A DNA stretch of 64,000 nt from Streptomyces tendae (lineage in GTDB: Bacteria > Actinomycetota > Actinomycetes > Streptomycetales > Streptomycetaceae), in NCBI RefSeq assembly GCF_014650435.1, contig NZ_BMUY01000008.1:256285-320284 (forward strand), given 5' to 3'. The position numbers and the translations under genes are program-made. Of this stretch, positions 25,791 to 36,346 are shown piece by piece (position 1 is the stretch's first letter; every line of letters begins with the position of its first letter). The notes beneath the pieces were generated by a model. It ran no database searches and was not told the origin of the DNA. It saw only the letters and a list, made by a program, of their open reading frames with translations.

Positions 25791-25830
25791 CCCCACCGGC
25801 GGCGCGCGGGCGCTTTCGTAGGATCGGGGC

Positions 25831-26721
25831 ATGCCTTCGAACGCCTCCGGCCGGTCCGACAAGCACACCGCGCCCCCGCTGCCCGAGCCGCTCCGGGTGC
25901 CGGTCGCCGACTCGCACACCCACCTCGACATGCAGTCCGGCACCGTCGAGGACGCGCTCGACAAGGCCGCGTCGGTCGGCGTGACGACCGTCGTCCAGGT
26001 CGGGTGCGACCTCGCGGGGTCCCGCTGGGCCGCCGAGACCGCGGCGGCGCACGACGCCGTGCACGCCACCGTCGCCCTGCACCCGAACGAGGCGCCGCGC
26101 ATCGTGCACGGGGATCCCGACGGCTGGTCCCGGCAGGGCGCACGGCAGCCCGGCGGTGACGCCGCCCTCGACGACGCCCTCGCGGAGATCGCCCGGCTCG
26201 CGGCACTCCCGCAGGTCAAGGGCGTCGGCGAGACGGGCCTCGACTACTTCCGCACCGGTCCGGAGGGCAAGGAAGCCCAGGAGCGGTCCTTCCGCGCCCA
26301 CATCGAGATCGCCAAGCGGCACGGCAAGGCCCTCGTCATCCACGACCGCGACGCCCACACCGACGTTCTGCGCGTCCTGAAGGAGGAGGGCGCCCCCGAG
26401 CGCACCGTCTTCCACTGCTACTCCGGGGACGCCGAGATGGCCGAGATCTGCGCCCGCGCCGGGTACTACATGTCCTTCGCCGGCAACGTCACCTTCAAGA
26501 ACGCCCAGAACCTGCGCGACGCCCTCGCCGTGGCCCCGCCCGAGCTGGTCCTGGTGGAGACCGACGCGCCGTTCCTGACGCCGGCGCCCTACCGGGGGCG
26601 GCCGAACGCGCCCTACCTGGTGCCGGTCACGGTGCGTGCCATGGCGGACGTACGGGGCGTCGACGAGGACACCCTGGCGACCGCCCTCGCCGCCAACACG
26701 GCCCGCGCCTTCGGCTACTGA
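25831..26721 (+). CDS. tatD: TatD family metal-dependent hydrolase
   Basis: Metallo-hydrolase of the amidohydrolase fold, a 3'-5' DNase in studied members, 296 residues. The metal ligands are seen in order: DSHTHLD, the Glu of VGETGLDYF, IHDRDA, HCYSGDAE and ETDAPFLTP. The N-terminal 20 residues are a short polar extension. It lies in the usual neighbourhood rsmI-tatD-rpfB-ksgA-ispE. Confidence 0.9.
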   Translation: MPSNASGRSDKHTAPPLPEPLRVPVADSHTHLDMQSGTVEDALDKAASVGVTTVVQVGCDLAGSRWAAETAAAHDAVHATVALHPNEAPRIVHGDPDGWSRQGARQPGGDAALDDALAEIARLAALPQVKGVGETGLDYFRTGPEGKEAQERSFRAHIEIAKRHGKALVIHDRDAHTDVLRVLKEEGAPERTVFHCYSGDAEMAEICARAGYYMSFAGNVTFKNAQNLRDALAVAPPELVLVETDAPFLTPAPYRGRPNAPYLVPVTVRAMADVRGVDEDTLATALAANTARAFGY

Positions 26722-26742
26722 CACGCTGAGTAGTCGCGTCGC

Positions 26743-26772
26743 TTGGGAGAGTGACCGACGCTCCGCTAGGTT
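26743..26772 (+). promoter_or_regulatory. Probable promoter of rpfB
   Basis: TTGGGA (26743-26748), 18 bp, then TAGGTT (26767-26772), about 50 bp upstream of the GTG at 26823. A longer in-frame start at 26751 would place the gene start inside this promoter and was not used. Confidence 0.4.
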
Positions 26773-26822
26773 CTGGGGGCCCGATCGGGACCCCTGGAGC
26801 GTGTGGGCTGGAGCGTGTGGGT

Positions 26823-28241
26823 GTGAGCAGAACGCAGTTCGAGCCGGCAGAGGCGTACGAGACGTACGAGACGTACGGGGCGTACGGCATCTGCGAGACG
26901 TACGGGGCGTACGACACCCACGAGGCGTACGAGGCGTACGGGGCATACGGCACCCGCGAGACGTACGGGGCGTACGAGACGTACGAATACCCCGCCCCGT
27001 ACGACCTGCACAGCGCGCCCACCCTGCCGTACGGCGACACGTACCGGCCCGTCCACGAGCCGGTCCATGAGCCGACCGTGCCCGCGCTGCCGCGGCAGGG
27101 CGACGGCCGGGCCGAGCGCCGGCGCCGGGCGCGGGGCGCGGGGCGCGCGGACGCCTCCCTGCGCCGGCTGCTGCCGCGGGCCCTGGTGGTGGCGTTCCTG
27201 GCGGGCGGCACCACCGCCTTCGTCGCCAAGGACAAGGCGGTCGAGCTGACCGTCGACGGCACCCCGCGCACGCTGCACACCTTCGCCGACGACGTGACCG
27301 AGCTGCTCGCCGAGGAGGGCGTCCAGGTGGGCGCCCACGACGTGATCGAACCCGCCCCCGGCGCCCCGCTGACCAGTGGCGAGGACATCACCGTCCGTCA
27401 CGGACGGCCCGTGCTGCTCACCCTCGACGGCCACCGGCGCCAGGTGTGGACGACCGCGCGGACCGTGCAGGGCGCGCTGCGGCAGCTCGGTGTACGGACA
27501 CAGGGCGCCCACCTGTCCACCGAGCCCTCCCGGCGCATCGGCCGCGAGGGGCTCGCCCTGGTGGTGCGCACCGAGCGGGTGGTGACCGTGCTGGCGGACG
27601 GCCGGACCCGCACCGTCCGCACCAACGCCGCGACCGTGCGGGAGGTCGTCGAGCAGGCCGGCATCACCCTGCGCGGCGAGGACACCACGTCCGTCCCCGC
27701 GACCGGCTTCCCGCGCGACGGGCAGACCGTCACCGTGCTGCGGATCACCGGGTCCCAGGAGGTCCGCGAGGACCCGATCCCCTTCGACGAGCGACGGGCC
27801 GAGGATGCCTCCCTCTTCCGGGGCACCGAGGTCGTCCAGCAGGCGGGCCGGCCCGGGCTGCGCCGCACCACGTACGCCCTGCGCACCGTCAACGGCGTCC
27901 GGCAGAAGCCGCGCCGCCTGCGCACCGAGGTGGTCCGCGAGCCCAGCCCGCGGATCGTGCGAGTCGGCACCCGGCCCCGGCCGGTCTCCGTCCACGGCGC
28001 CGACCACCTGAACTGGCAGGGCCTGGCCGCCTGCGAGTCGGGCGGCCGCGCGGACGCCGTCGACCCGTCCGGGACGTACGGCGGGCTCTACCAGTTCGAC
28101 TCCGCCACCTGGCACGACCTCGGCGGCGAGGGCCGCCCCGAGGACGCGTCGGCCGCGGAGCAGACGTACCGGGCGCAGAAGCTGTACGTACGCAGCGGCA
28201 GCAGCGCCTGGCCGCACTGCGGCGCCCGGCTGCGGGACTGA
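26823..28241 (+). CDS. rpfB: Resuscitation-promoting factor, RpfB type
   Basis: Exported peptidoglycan lytic transglycosylase that helps spores and dormant cells resume growth, 472 residues. Order: a Tyr/Glu/Gly-rich cytoplasmic N-terminus with repeated short units (residues about 11-65), a membrane helix (ALVVAFLAGGTTAFVA, about 119-135), three DUF348 repeats, a G5 domain (about 300-375) and the catalytic Rpf domain at the C-terminus (LNWQGLAACESGGRADAV, with the catalytic Glu in ACESGG). GTG 26823 has GGAG 7 nt upstream. The last codons and stop are copied in the 20-bp repeats that follow. Confidence 0.9.
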   Translation: MSRTQFEPAEAYETYETYGAYGICETYGAYDTHEAYEAYGAYGTRETYGAYETYEYPAPYDLHSAPTLPYGDTYRPVHEPVHEPTVPALPRQGDGRAERRRRARGAGRADASLRRLLPRALVVAFLAGGTTAFVAKDKAVELTVDGTPRTLHTFADDVTELLAEEGVQVGAHDVIEPAPGAPLTSGEDITVRHGRPVLLTLDGHRRQVWTTARTVQGALRQLGVRTQGAHLSTEPSRRIGREGLALVVRTERVVTVLADGRTRTVRTNAATVREVVEQAGITLRGEDTTSVPATGFPRDGQTVTVLRITGSQEVREDPIPFDERRAEDASLFRGTEVVQQAGRPGLRRTTYALRTVNGVRQKPRRLRTEVVREPSPRIVRVGTRPRPVSVHGADHLNWQGLAACESGGRADAVDPSGTYGGLYQFDSATWHDLGGEGRPEDASAAEQTYRAQKLYVRSGSSAWPHCGARLRD

Positions 28242-28280
28242 GCCCCCGGCTGGGGACCGAGGCGCCCGGCTGCGGGACTG
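28221..28280 (+). repeat. Three 20-bp tandem units across the rpfB stop
   Basis: GGCGCCCGGCTGCGGGACTG at 28221-28240, a diverged copy at 28241-28260, and an exact copy of the first at 28261-28280. The rpfB TGA overlaps the boundary of units one and two. Confidence 0.9.
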
Positions 28281-28311
28281 AGGCCGCCTCGCCCCCGGCT
28301 ACCCTTGCGGG

Positions 28312-29172
28312 GTGAGCAGCCCCACCCCCGACGCCCTTCTGGGCCCCGCCGACATCCGTGAACTCGCGGCCGCCCTCGGCGTACGCCCCACCAAGCAGCG
28401 CGGCCAGAACTTCGTCATCGACGCGAACACGGTCCGCCGCATCGTCCGCACCGCCGAGGTACGCCCCGACGACGTGGTGGTCGAGGTGGGACCGGGTCTC
28501 GGCTCGCTCACCCTGGCCCTGCTGGAGGCCGCCGACCGGGTCACCGCCGTCGAGATCGACGACGTCCTCGCCGGCGCCCTGCCGGCCACGGTCGCCGCCC
28601 GCATGCCGGAGCGCGCCGACCGGTTCGCGCTCGTCCACTCCGACGCGATGCACGTCACCGAACTCCCGGGCCCCGCCCCGACCGCCCTGGTCGCGAACCT
28701 CCCCTACAACGTCGCCGTCCCCGTCCTCCTCCACATGCTCGACACCTTCCCGGGCATCGAGCGGACCCTGGTCATGGTCCAGGCCGAGGTCGCCGACCGG
28801 CTGGCCGCCGGACCCGGCTCGAAGGTCTACGGCGTGCCGTCCGTGAAGGCGAACTGGTACGCGGAGGTCAAGCGGGCCGGGTCCATCGGCCGCAACGTCT
28901 TCTGGCCCGCGCCCAACGTCGACAGCGGGCTCGTGTCACTCGTCCGGCGCAGCGAACCGCTGAAGACCACCGCGTCCAAGGCCGAGGTCTTCGCCGTCGT
29001 CGACGCCGCGTTCGCCCAGCGCCGCAAGACCCTGCGGGCCGCGCTCGCCGGGTGGGCGGGGTCCGCCGCGGCCGCCGAGGCCGCACTCGTCGGTGCGGGC
29101 GTGTCGCCGCAGGCGCGCGGAGAGGCCCTGACCGTGGAAGAGTTCGCGCGTATCGCCGAGCACAAGCAGTAG
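28312..29172 (+). CDS. ksgA: 16S rRNA dimethyladenosine transferase
   Basis: Dimethylates A1518 and A1519 in helix 45 of 16S rRNA, a late step in small-subunit assembly. 286 residues. QRGQNFVIDANTVRRIV, SAM motif I VVEVGPGLGSLTLALLE and the catalytic NLPYNVA are all present, as is the C-terminal AFAQRRKTLRAAL. GTG 28312 gives the usual length. It precedes ispE by 22 bp and is probably co-transcribed with it. Confidence 0.95.
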   Translation: MSSPTPDALLGPADIRELAAALGVRPTKQRGQNFVIDANTVRRIVRTAEVRPDDVVVEVGPGLGSLTLALLEAADRVTAVEIDDVLAGALPATVAARMPERADRFALVHSDAMHVTELPGPAPTALVANLPYNVAVPVLLHMLDTFPGIERTLVMVQAEVADRLAAGPGSKVYGVPSVKANWYAEVKRAGSIGRNVFWPAPNVDSGLVSLVRRSEPLKTTASKAEVFAVVDAAFAQRRKTLRAALAGWAGSAAAAEAALVGAGVSPQARGEALTVEEFARIAEHKQ

Positions 29173-29194
29173 GAAGTCAGGGAGTGACGAGCAA

Positions 29195-30094
29195 GTGAGC
29201 GTGACGGTCCGCGTCCCCGCCAAGGTCAACGTCCAGCTCGCGGTCGGCGCCGCCCGCCCCGACGGCTTCCACGACCTGGCCAACGTCTTCCTCGCCGTCT
29301 CCCTGTACGACGAGATCACCGCCACCCCGGCCGCCGACGGGCTCCGCGTCACCTGCGAGGGGCCCGACGCCGACCAGGTCCCGCTCGACCGCACCAACCT
29401 CGCGGCGCGCGCGGCCGAGGCGCTGGCCGCGCGGTACGGCCGCGAGCCCGACGTCCACCTCCACATCGCCAAGGACATCCCCGTGGCCGGCGGCATGGCG
29501 GGCGGCAGTGCGGACGGTGCGGGCGCGCTGCTCGCCTGCGACGCGCTGTGGGGCACCGGCGCAGGCCGCGAGGAGCTGCTCGACATCTGCGCCGAGCTGG
29601 GCAGCGACGTGCCGTTCAGCCTGGTCGGCGGGGCGGCGCTGGGCACCGGGCGGGGCGAGAGGCTGACGGAACTGGAGGTGGGCGGCGACTTCCACTGGGT
29701 GTTCGCGCTCGCCGCGCGGGGGCTGTCGACGCCGGCCGTCTACCGCGAGTTCGACCGGCTGGCCAAGGGCCGGGACATCCCGGAACCCGTCGCCGACCAG
29801 GCGGTGCTCGACGCCCTCGCGAAGGGCGACGCCGCCGCGCTCGCGGTCGCCGTCACCAACGACCTCCAGCCCGCGGCGCTCTCCCTCTACCCGGAACTGG
29901 GCGACACCCTCGCGGCGGGCCGGGCGGCCGGGGCCCTGGCGGCACTGGTCTCGGGTTCCGGCCCGACGACGGCCTTCCTCGCGACCGACGCGAAGTCGGC
30001 CTCCGACATCGCGGGCGTGCTCCGGGCCTCGGGGACCTGCCGCGACGTGCGTACGGCGGTGGGCGCGGCGGCGGGGGCCACGGTCCTGGACTGA
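29195..30094 (+). CDS. ispE: 4-diphosphocytidyl-2-C-methyl-D-erythritol kinase
   Basis: ATP-dependent GHMP kinase of the non-mevalonate isoprenoid pathway, 299 residues. The N-terminal VPAKVNVQLAVGAARPDGFH holds the catalytic Lys. The phosphate loop is IPVAGGMAGGSADGAGALL and the C-terminal motif is LVSGSGPTTAFLA. GTG 29195 follows ksgA closely. The final ten codons form the first unit of a 35-bp tandem repeat that continues past the stop. Confidence 0.93.
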   Translation: MSVTVRVPAKVNVQLAVGAARPDGFHDLANVFLAVSLYDEITATPAADGLRVTCEGPDADQVPLDRTNLAARAAEALAARYGREPDVHLHIAKDIPVAGGMAGGSADGAGALLACDALWGTGAGREELLDICAELGSDVPFSLVGGAALGTGRGERLTELEVGGDFHWVFALAARGLSTPAVYREFDRLAKGRDIPEPVADQAVLDALAKGDAAALAVAVTNDLQPAALSLYPELGDTLAAGRAAGALAALVSGSGPTTAFLATDAKSASDIAGVLRASGTCRDVRTAVGAAAGATVLD

Positions 30095-30168
30095 GGCCCG
30101 CGGCGGTGGGGGCCAAGGTCCCTGACCGAGGCCCGCGGCGGCGGGGGCCACGGTGCCGGACCGAGGCC
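30064..30168 (+). repeat. 35-bp tandem repeat spanning the ispE stop
   Basis: Three complete 35-bp units (30064-30098, 30099-30133, 30134-30168) begin CGCGGCGG and end GACTGAGGCC or GACCGAGGCC, and a 10-bp partial fourth follows. Unit one encodes the ispE C-terminus and contains its TGA (30092-30094); the stop triplet is altered to CGA in the later units. Confidence 0.9.
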
Positions 30169-30221
30169 CGCGGCGGCCGGACTACCCTGGAGGGTCGAGC
30201 GATCCCCCAGGCAGGAGAGAA

Positions 30222-32036
<1,815 letters not shown>

Positions 32037-32072
32037 GCGGCCGCGTGCGCCGGGCGCGCGGGTGATGTAAAG

Positions 32073-32108
32073 GGCCCGTGAAGGCGCGTAACAGAGGCAT
32101 CACGGGCC
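32073..32108. terminator. Hairpin terminator after ABC-F gene
   Basis: A perfect 9-bp stem, GGCCCGTGA (32073-32081) and TCACGGGCC (32100-32108), with an 18-nt loop. The remaining 190 bp to the next gene contain no further feature I can support. Confidence 0.5.
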
Positions 32109-32296
32109 GGTCCTCCCTTGGGAACAGGGGCGGACGCGGCCCGGTGGGCGGTTGGGCGCGGGTGATAGAAAGGCCGTCCGAGGACTGTCCCAGGGCGGTC
32201 CGAGGCTTGAGGAACGATCGCCGTAGACGACTCCGGGGCCAGCGCGTGACCCGGGGCGTGGCTAAAAATCAGTGAGTAATAAGGGGGAACGCGCTG

Positions 32297-34084
32297 ATGA
32301 GCCAGCCGCCGAATCAGCCGCCGCAGCCGGGTGGCTTCGGAGCACCGCAGGACCCGCCGCCGGGAGGCTTCGGGGCACCGACCCCGCCACCCCCGCAGGG
32401 CCCGCCGCCCGGGCCGCCGCAGCAGCAGCCGGGGTACGGCTATCCGCAGCAGCCGGGCCAGCAGGGTCAGCCCGGGCCGTACGGTCAGCAGCCCGGACCG
32501 TACAACTCCGGCCCGTACGCCGCCCAGCCGCAGCAGCCGGGGCCGTACGGCCAGCAGCCCGGCTACGGCTACCCGCAGCAGCAGTACCCCGGCGCTCCCG
32601 GCGTCCCCAGTACGCCGCCGCCCGGCGGCCCCGGGTCCCGCAACCCCTTCAAGGGCAAGCCGGCCCTCGCCGTCGGAGCGGCCGTCGCGGCGCTGCTCGT
32701 CATCGGCGGCAGCGTGTGGGCGGTCACCGCGAGCGGCGGCGACGACAAGAAGGACAAGAAGCCCGTCGTCGCCAAGACCGACGACCCCAAGCCCTCCGGC
32801 TCCAAGGGCGGCGCCCCGGTCAACCCCGGTGACGGCAGCGGCGACGGCGGCGAGGACCCCGACAACCTCAACGAGGGCCGCCAGGCCGGCGAGTCCAAGG
32901 TGCTCTGGTACAAGGAGGCGCCCGACGCCCCCGGCTCCGGCGCCGACGCCGACGGCATGTGGATCACCGACAAGGCGGCGGTGAAGGCGGCGTACAAGCA
33001 GGTCTTCGCCTACAACGTCGGCGACGGCAAGCCCGCCTGGGACCCGATCGCCTTCCCGGAGAAGATCTGCTCGGTCACCCCGGAGAAGACGGCCGACGAC
33101 AAGATCGTCGTCGCCTACATGAGCGGCTCCAGCGACCGCGCCAAGTGCAACAAGCTCCAGGAGATCGACCTCGCCACCGGCGAGAAGGGCTGGTCCGAGG
33201 AGGTCGCCGACGGTGACCTGTTCGACTCCACGCTCTCCCTCGAACTCTCGCTCAGCGGCAACACCATGATGGTCGGCCGCTCCCAGTCCGGCACCGCCTA
33301 CGACGTGCGGAGCGGCAAGAAGCTGTACGAGAAGAAGAAGTACGGCGACGCCTGCTTCCCCGCCGGATTCGCGGGCAGCGCCAGCAAGCTCGTCCAGGTC
33401 GCCTCCTGCGGCGCGGGCGGCAACAACGCGCACGACGAGCTGCAGGGCCTCGACCCGAAGACCGGCAAGGTCCTGTGGACCTACAAGTACGAGAAGGACT
33501 GGCGGATCGCCCGCGCCTACTCCGTCGACCCGCTGGTCGTGTACGCCACCAACGAGGACAAGAAGGTCTGGAACATCTCCTCCTTCACCTCCGGCGGCAA
33601 GGTCCAGGAACAGGTCGGCGTCGACGAGGACTTCGCCCCCGAGTGCGGCTGGGCCATCCTCGAACGCGACCTCCAGGGCTGCACGGGCGTGGCGGTCGCC
33701 GCCGGCACGCTCTACCTGCCGACCGAGGCGACCAGCGGCGCCAACGAGATCGTCGCGATCAACCTCAGCACCGGCAAGGAGAAGTGGCGCACCAAGTCCC
33801 CCGCGGACGAGTCGATGATGCCGATGAAGGTCGAGGGCGACCAGCTCATCGCGTACGTCAAGCCGTCCTACGACGCGGGCGGGCAGGTCGTGTCCATCCC
33901 GACCGGCGGCAGCAGCCACAAGCCGGCGAAGCTGCTGCAGAACCCGCAGGGCGTCGCGGACATCGAGAACAGCTTCTACTCCAAGGACATCGACTGGGTC
34001 GACGGGCGGTTCTACATCTCCAGCACCCGCCTGACCGGGAACGACGAGTCGAAGGAGAAGTTGATGCTCGCCTACGGCAAGTGA
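32297..34084 (+). CDS. PQQ-propeller membrane protein with Pro/Gln/Gly-rich N-terminus
   Basis: A 595-residue membrane-anchored protein, function unknown. About 110 residues of a disordered cytoplasmic domain rich in Pro, Gln, Gly and Tyr (repeats such as GYGYPQQ and GPYGQQ) precede one transmembrane helix (ALAVGAAVAALLVIGGSVWAV). An acidic linker follows and then an extracytoplasmic beta-propeller of PQQ-like blades (EIDLATGEKGWSEEV, LDPKTGKVLWTYKY, INLSTGKEKWRTK). Paired Cys residues suggest disulphides outside the membrane. ATG 32297 follows GGGGG. Paralogous to the next gene; such pairs in streptomycetes often accompany Ser/Thr kinase signalling, but no kinase is nearby. Confidence 0.8.
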   Translation: MSQPPNQPPQPGGFGAPQDPPPGGFGAPTPPPPQGPPPGPPQQQPGYGYPQQPGQQGQPGPYGQQPGPYNSGPYAAQPQQPGPYGQQPGYGYPQQQYPGAPGVPSTPPPGGPGSRNPFKGKPALAVGAAVAALLVIGGSVWAVTASGGDDKKDKKPVVAKTDDPKPSGSKGGAPVNPGDGSGDGGEDPDNLNEGRQAGESKVLWYKEAPDAPGSGADADGMWITDKAAVKAAYKQVFAYNVGDGKPAWDPIAFPEKICSVTPEKTADDKIVVAYMSGSSDRAKCNKLQEIDLATGEKGWSEEVADGDLFDSTLSLELSLSGNTMMVGRSQSGTAYDVRSGKKLYEKKKYGDACFPAGFAGSASKLVQVASCGAGGNNAHDELQGLDPKTGKVLWTYKYEKDWRIARAYSVDPLVVYATNEDKKVWNISSFTSGGKVQEQVGVDEDFAPECGWAILERDLQGCTGVAVAAGTLYLPTEATSGANEIVAINLSTGKEKWRTKSPADESMMPMKVEGDQLIAYVKPSYDAGGQVVSIPTGGSSHKPAKLLQNPQGVADIENSFYSKDIDWVDGRFYISSTRLTGNDESKEKLMLAYGK

Positions 34085-34092
34085 CCTCTTCT

Positions 34093-34152
34093 CCGGCCCC
34101 TTCGCCGGCCGTTTCCCCGGCCGTTCCTCCGGCCGTCTCTCCGGCCGCGCTT
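34093..34152 (+). repeat. 12-bp tandem repeat, five units
   Basis: Five units of CCGGCC(G/C)-type 12-mers begin 9 bp after the stop of the first PQQ gene and fill most of the gap to its paralogue. Confidence 0.85.
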
Positions 34153-34202
34153 TCGCGGTCCGTTCCGTCCCCGTCGTCTCCGCTCTCCGAGGTGCTCACG
34201 TC

Positions 34203-36092
34203 ATGACCCAGCCGCCGCCCCCGCCGCCCAACCAGCCCCCGCAGGGGGGCGGTTTCGGGCCGCCGCAGAACCAGCCGCCGCAGCAGCCGCCCACGCCGCC
34301 CCCGGGGCCGGACCTCGGCAAGGGGCCCCAGCCGGGCTACGGCTACCCGCAGGCCCCCGGGGCCGTCCCGCAGACGCCGCCGCAGGCGCCCGCGGCTCCG
34401 CCGACCCCGCCGGCGGGTCCGCCGCCGCAGCAGCCGGGGTACGGGTATCCGCAGGCGCCGCCGCAGGCCCAGCCGCAGCCCGGGTACGGCTATCCCGGTC
34501 AGCAGCCCGGCCAGCCCGGACCGTACGGGCAGCCGACGCCGGCCTACGGCCAGCCCGGTCAGCCCGGATACGGCTACCAGCAGCCGAGCACCATGCCCAT
34601 GCAGCCGCAGGCCGCGGGGACCGGCGGGGGACGGAAGATCAACGCACAGGTCGCGATCATCGTGGCCGCCGTCGTCGCGATCGCGCTGATCATCGGCGGT
34701 GGTGTCTGGTACGCCGGTTCCTCCGACGACGGGGGCAAGGACGACACCGCGAGCTCCAGCGGCGGTACGGGCGGCGACGGCGGTACGGACCAGAAGGGCG
34801 GCGACGGCGGCAAGACCTCCGGCGCCCAGGAGAAGGCGCCCTCCGACCCGGCCGCCAAGGTGCTCTTCCAGGTCCCCATGCCCGCGGTGAGCAAGGAGGA
34901 CGACAGCGTCGTCGTCTCCGGCTCGTGGCTCACCGACAAGGTGTACGCCAAGAGCGGCATCGCCGAGGTCAACGGGTACGACCCCGACAAGGGCAGCAAG
35001 AAGTGGACGATCAAGCTGGACGGCCCCGTGTGCGCCGTCACCCGGCACGTCACCGACGACAACAAGACGGTGATCGTCCACCAGCCCGCCATGCCGACCA
35101 AGGCGGAGCCCTCGCACGGCTGCACCCAGGTCGCGGTCCTCGACCTGGACGCCGGGAAGAAGGTCTGGACGAAGACCGCCGGTGACGGGCCGATCTCCTT
35201 CGACAACGTCACGATCAGCGGTGACACGGTCGCCGCGGGCAGCTCCGACGGCGGTGTCGCCTTCGACATCGCCAAGGGCGACATCCTCTGGTCCCCGAAG
35301 ACCACCGACACCTGCTACGACGCGGGCTACGGCGGCGGCGAGAAGCTGGTCGCGGTGCGCAAGTGCGGGTCGTACGACGCCCGGGAGCTGCACATCCAGA
35401 CCATCGACCCGAAGAGCGGGAAGGTGATCACCGAGTACAAGATGGCCAAGGGCATCGAGTACGCGGCCGTCGTGTCGACGAACCCGCTGGTCGTGGCCGC
35501 CGACGTCGGCGACTCCGCCGGGGACGGCAGCGGCATCTCGGACTTCTTCTCCATCGACAACAAGACCGGCAAGCTGCTCACCCGCATCTCGGCGCCCGGC
35601 GACCAGTTCGCGGCCAGCTGCGACAGCATCACCAAGACCGAGAGCTGCCACGGGCTCGCGGCCGGCAACGGCAAGCTCTACATCGCCACCGAGGAGCACG
35701 AGGGCGGCGGCGAGTCGTACAGCCGGGCCAACGAGGTCGTCGCCTTCGACCTCGCCACCGGCAAGCAGACCGGCCAGCGCGCGGACTCCGGCGACGACTA
35801 CACGATCACCCCGCTGCGCATGGACGGCGGCAACGTCATCGCCTACAAGCGCCCGCCGTACGACAAGGGCGGCCAGGTCGTGAGCATCGACGGCGCGACG
35901 TTCAAGCAGACGGTGCTGCTGGAGAACCCGGCGACGGAGGCGGTGCGCGACGTGGAGTCGAGCATGTCGCCGGACTACTCCGAGCTGCTCTACTCGCAGG
36001 GGCACCTGTACATGTCGCAGGTGTACGCCAGCGAGCCGACCAGCGCGGACGAGAAGGAGTACCTGGCGATCGGGTTCGGCAGCAACGGCTGA
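34203..36092 (+). CDS. PQQ-propeller membrane protein, paralogue of preceding gene
   Basis: A 629-residue protein with the same architecture: a Pro/Gln/Gly/Tyr-rich cytoplasmic region of about 140 residues (GYGYPQAP-type units), one membrane helix (VAIIVAAVVAIALIIGGGVWYA), a Gly/Asp-rich linker and a PQQ-like propeller (VNGYDPDKGSKKWTIKL, IDPKSGKVITEYKM, FDLATGKQTGQR). Tandem duplicate of the upstream gene, 118 bp away and on the same strand, so perhaps co-transcribed. Ligand and partner unknown. Confidence 0.8.
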   Translation: MTQPPPPPPNQPPQGGGFGPPQNQPPQQPPTPPPGPDLGKGPQPGYGYPQAPGAVPQTPPQAPAAPPTPPAGPPPQQPGYGYPQAPPQAQPQPGYGYPGQQPGQPGPYGQPTPAYGQPGQPGYGYQQPSTMPMQPQAAGTGGGRKINAQVAIIVAAVVAIALIIGGGVWYAGSSDDGGKDDTASSSGGTGGDGGTDQKGGDGGKTSGAQEKAPSDPAAKVLFQVPMPAVSKEDDSVVVSGSWLTDKVYAKSGIAEVNGYDPDKGSKKWTIKLDGPVCAVTRHVTDDNKTVIVHQPAMPTKAEPSHGCTQVAVLDLDAGKKVWTKTAGDGPISFDNVTISGDTVAAGSSDGGVAFDIAKGDILWSPKTTDTCYDAGYGGGEKLVAVRKCGSYDARELHIQTIDPKSGKVITEYKMAKGIEYAAVVSTNPLVVAADVGDSAGDGSGISDFFSIDNKTGKLLTRISAPGDQFAASCDSITKTESCHGLAAGNGKLYIATEEHEGGGESYSRANEVVAFDLATGKQTGQRADSGDDYTITPLRMDGGNVIAYKRPPYDKGGQVVSIDGATFKQTVLLENPATEAVRDVESSMSPDYSELLYSQGHLYMSQVYASEPTSADEKEYLAIGFGSNG

Positions 36093-36143
36093 CGCCGTCG
36101 CGTCGCCGTCCCCGTCGCCGACGCCCTCGCTCGGGTGACCGTA

Positions 36144-36176
36144 CCGGCCCCGTCCCTGTTCCAGGGGCGGGGCCGG
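36144..36176. terminator. Hairpin terminator after second PQQ gene
   Basis: A 14-bp inverted repeat with one mismatch (36144-36157 and 36163-36176, CCGGCCCCG core) and a 5-nt loop, 52 bp after the stop. Confidence 0.65.
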
Positions 36177-36346
36177 GGCGCGTTGTGGGGCGCGTTGTGC
36201 GGGAATCCGGCGCTCCGGGGCGGTTCTCGCGGGTAGGGGCAGCGCGAGGGCTGGCTAGCGTGTAGCTTCCGGGAGCATGCCGGGCATGCCGGGGGCATGG
36301 GTGCCGGGACCGGGTGCCGGGGACTGGGTGACTGGGGGGTTGCTCC

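Noticed and set aside
26722..26822. c-di-AMP (ydaO) riboswitch before rpfB
   Set aside because: Only about 50 bp separate the probable promoter from the start, too short for that riboswitch, and no conserved core is visible.
26856..27010. Repeats resembling a CRISPR or satellite array
   Set aside because: The repeats are short, have no unique spacers of constant length and are in frame with RpfB.
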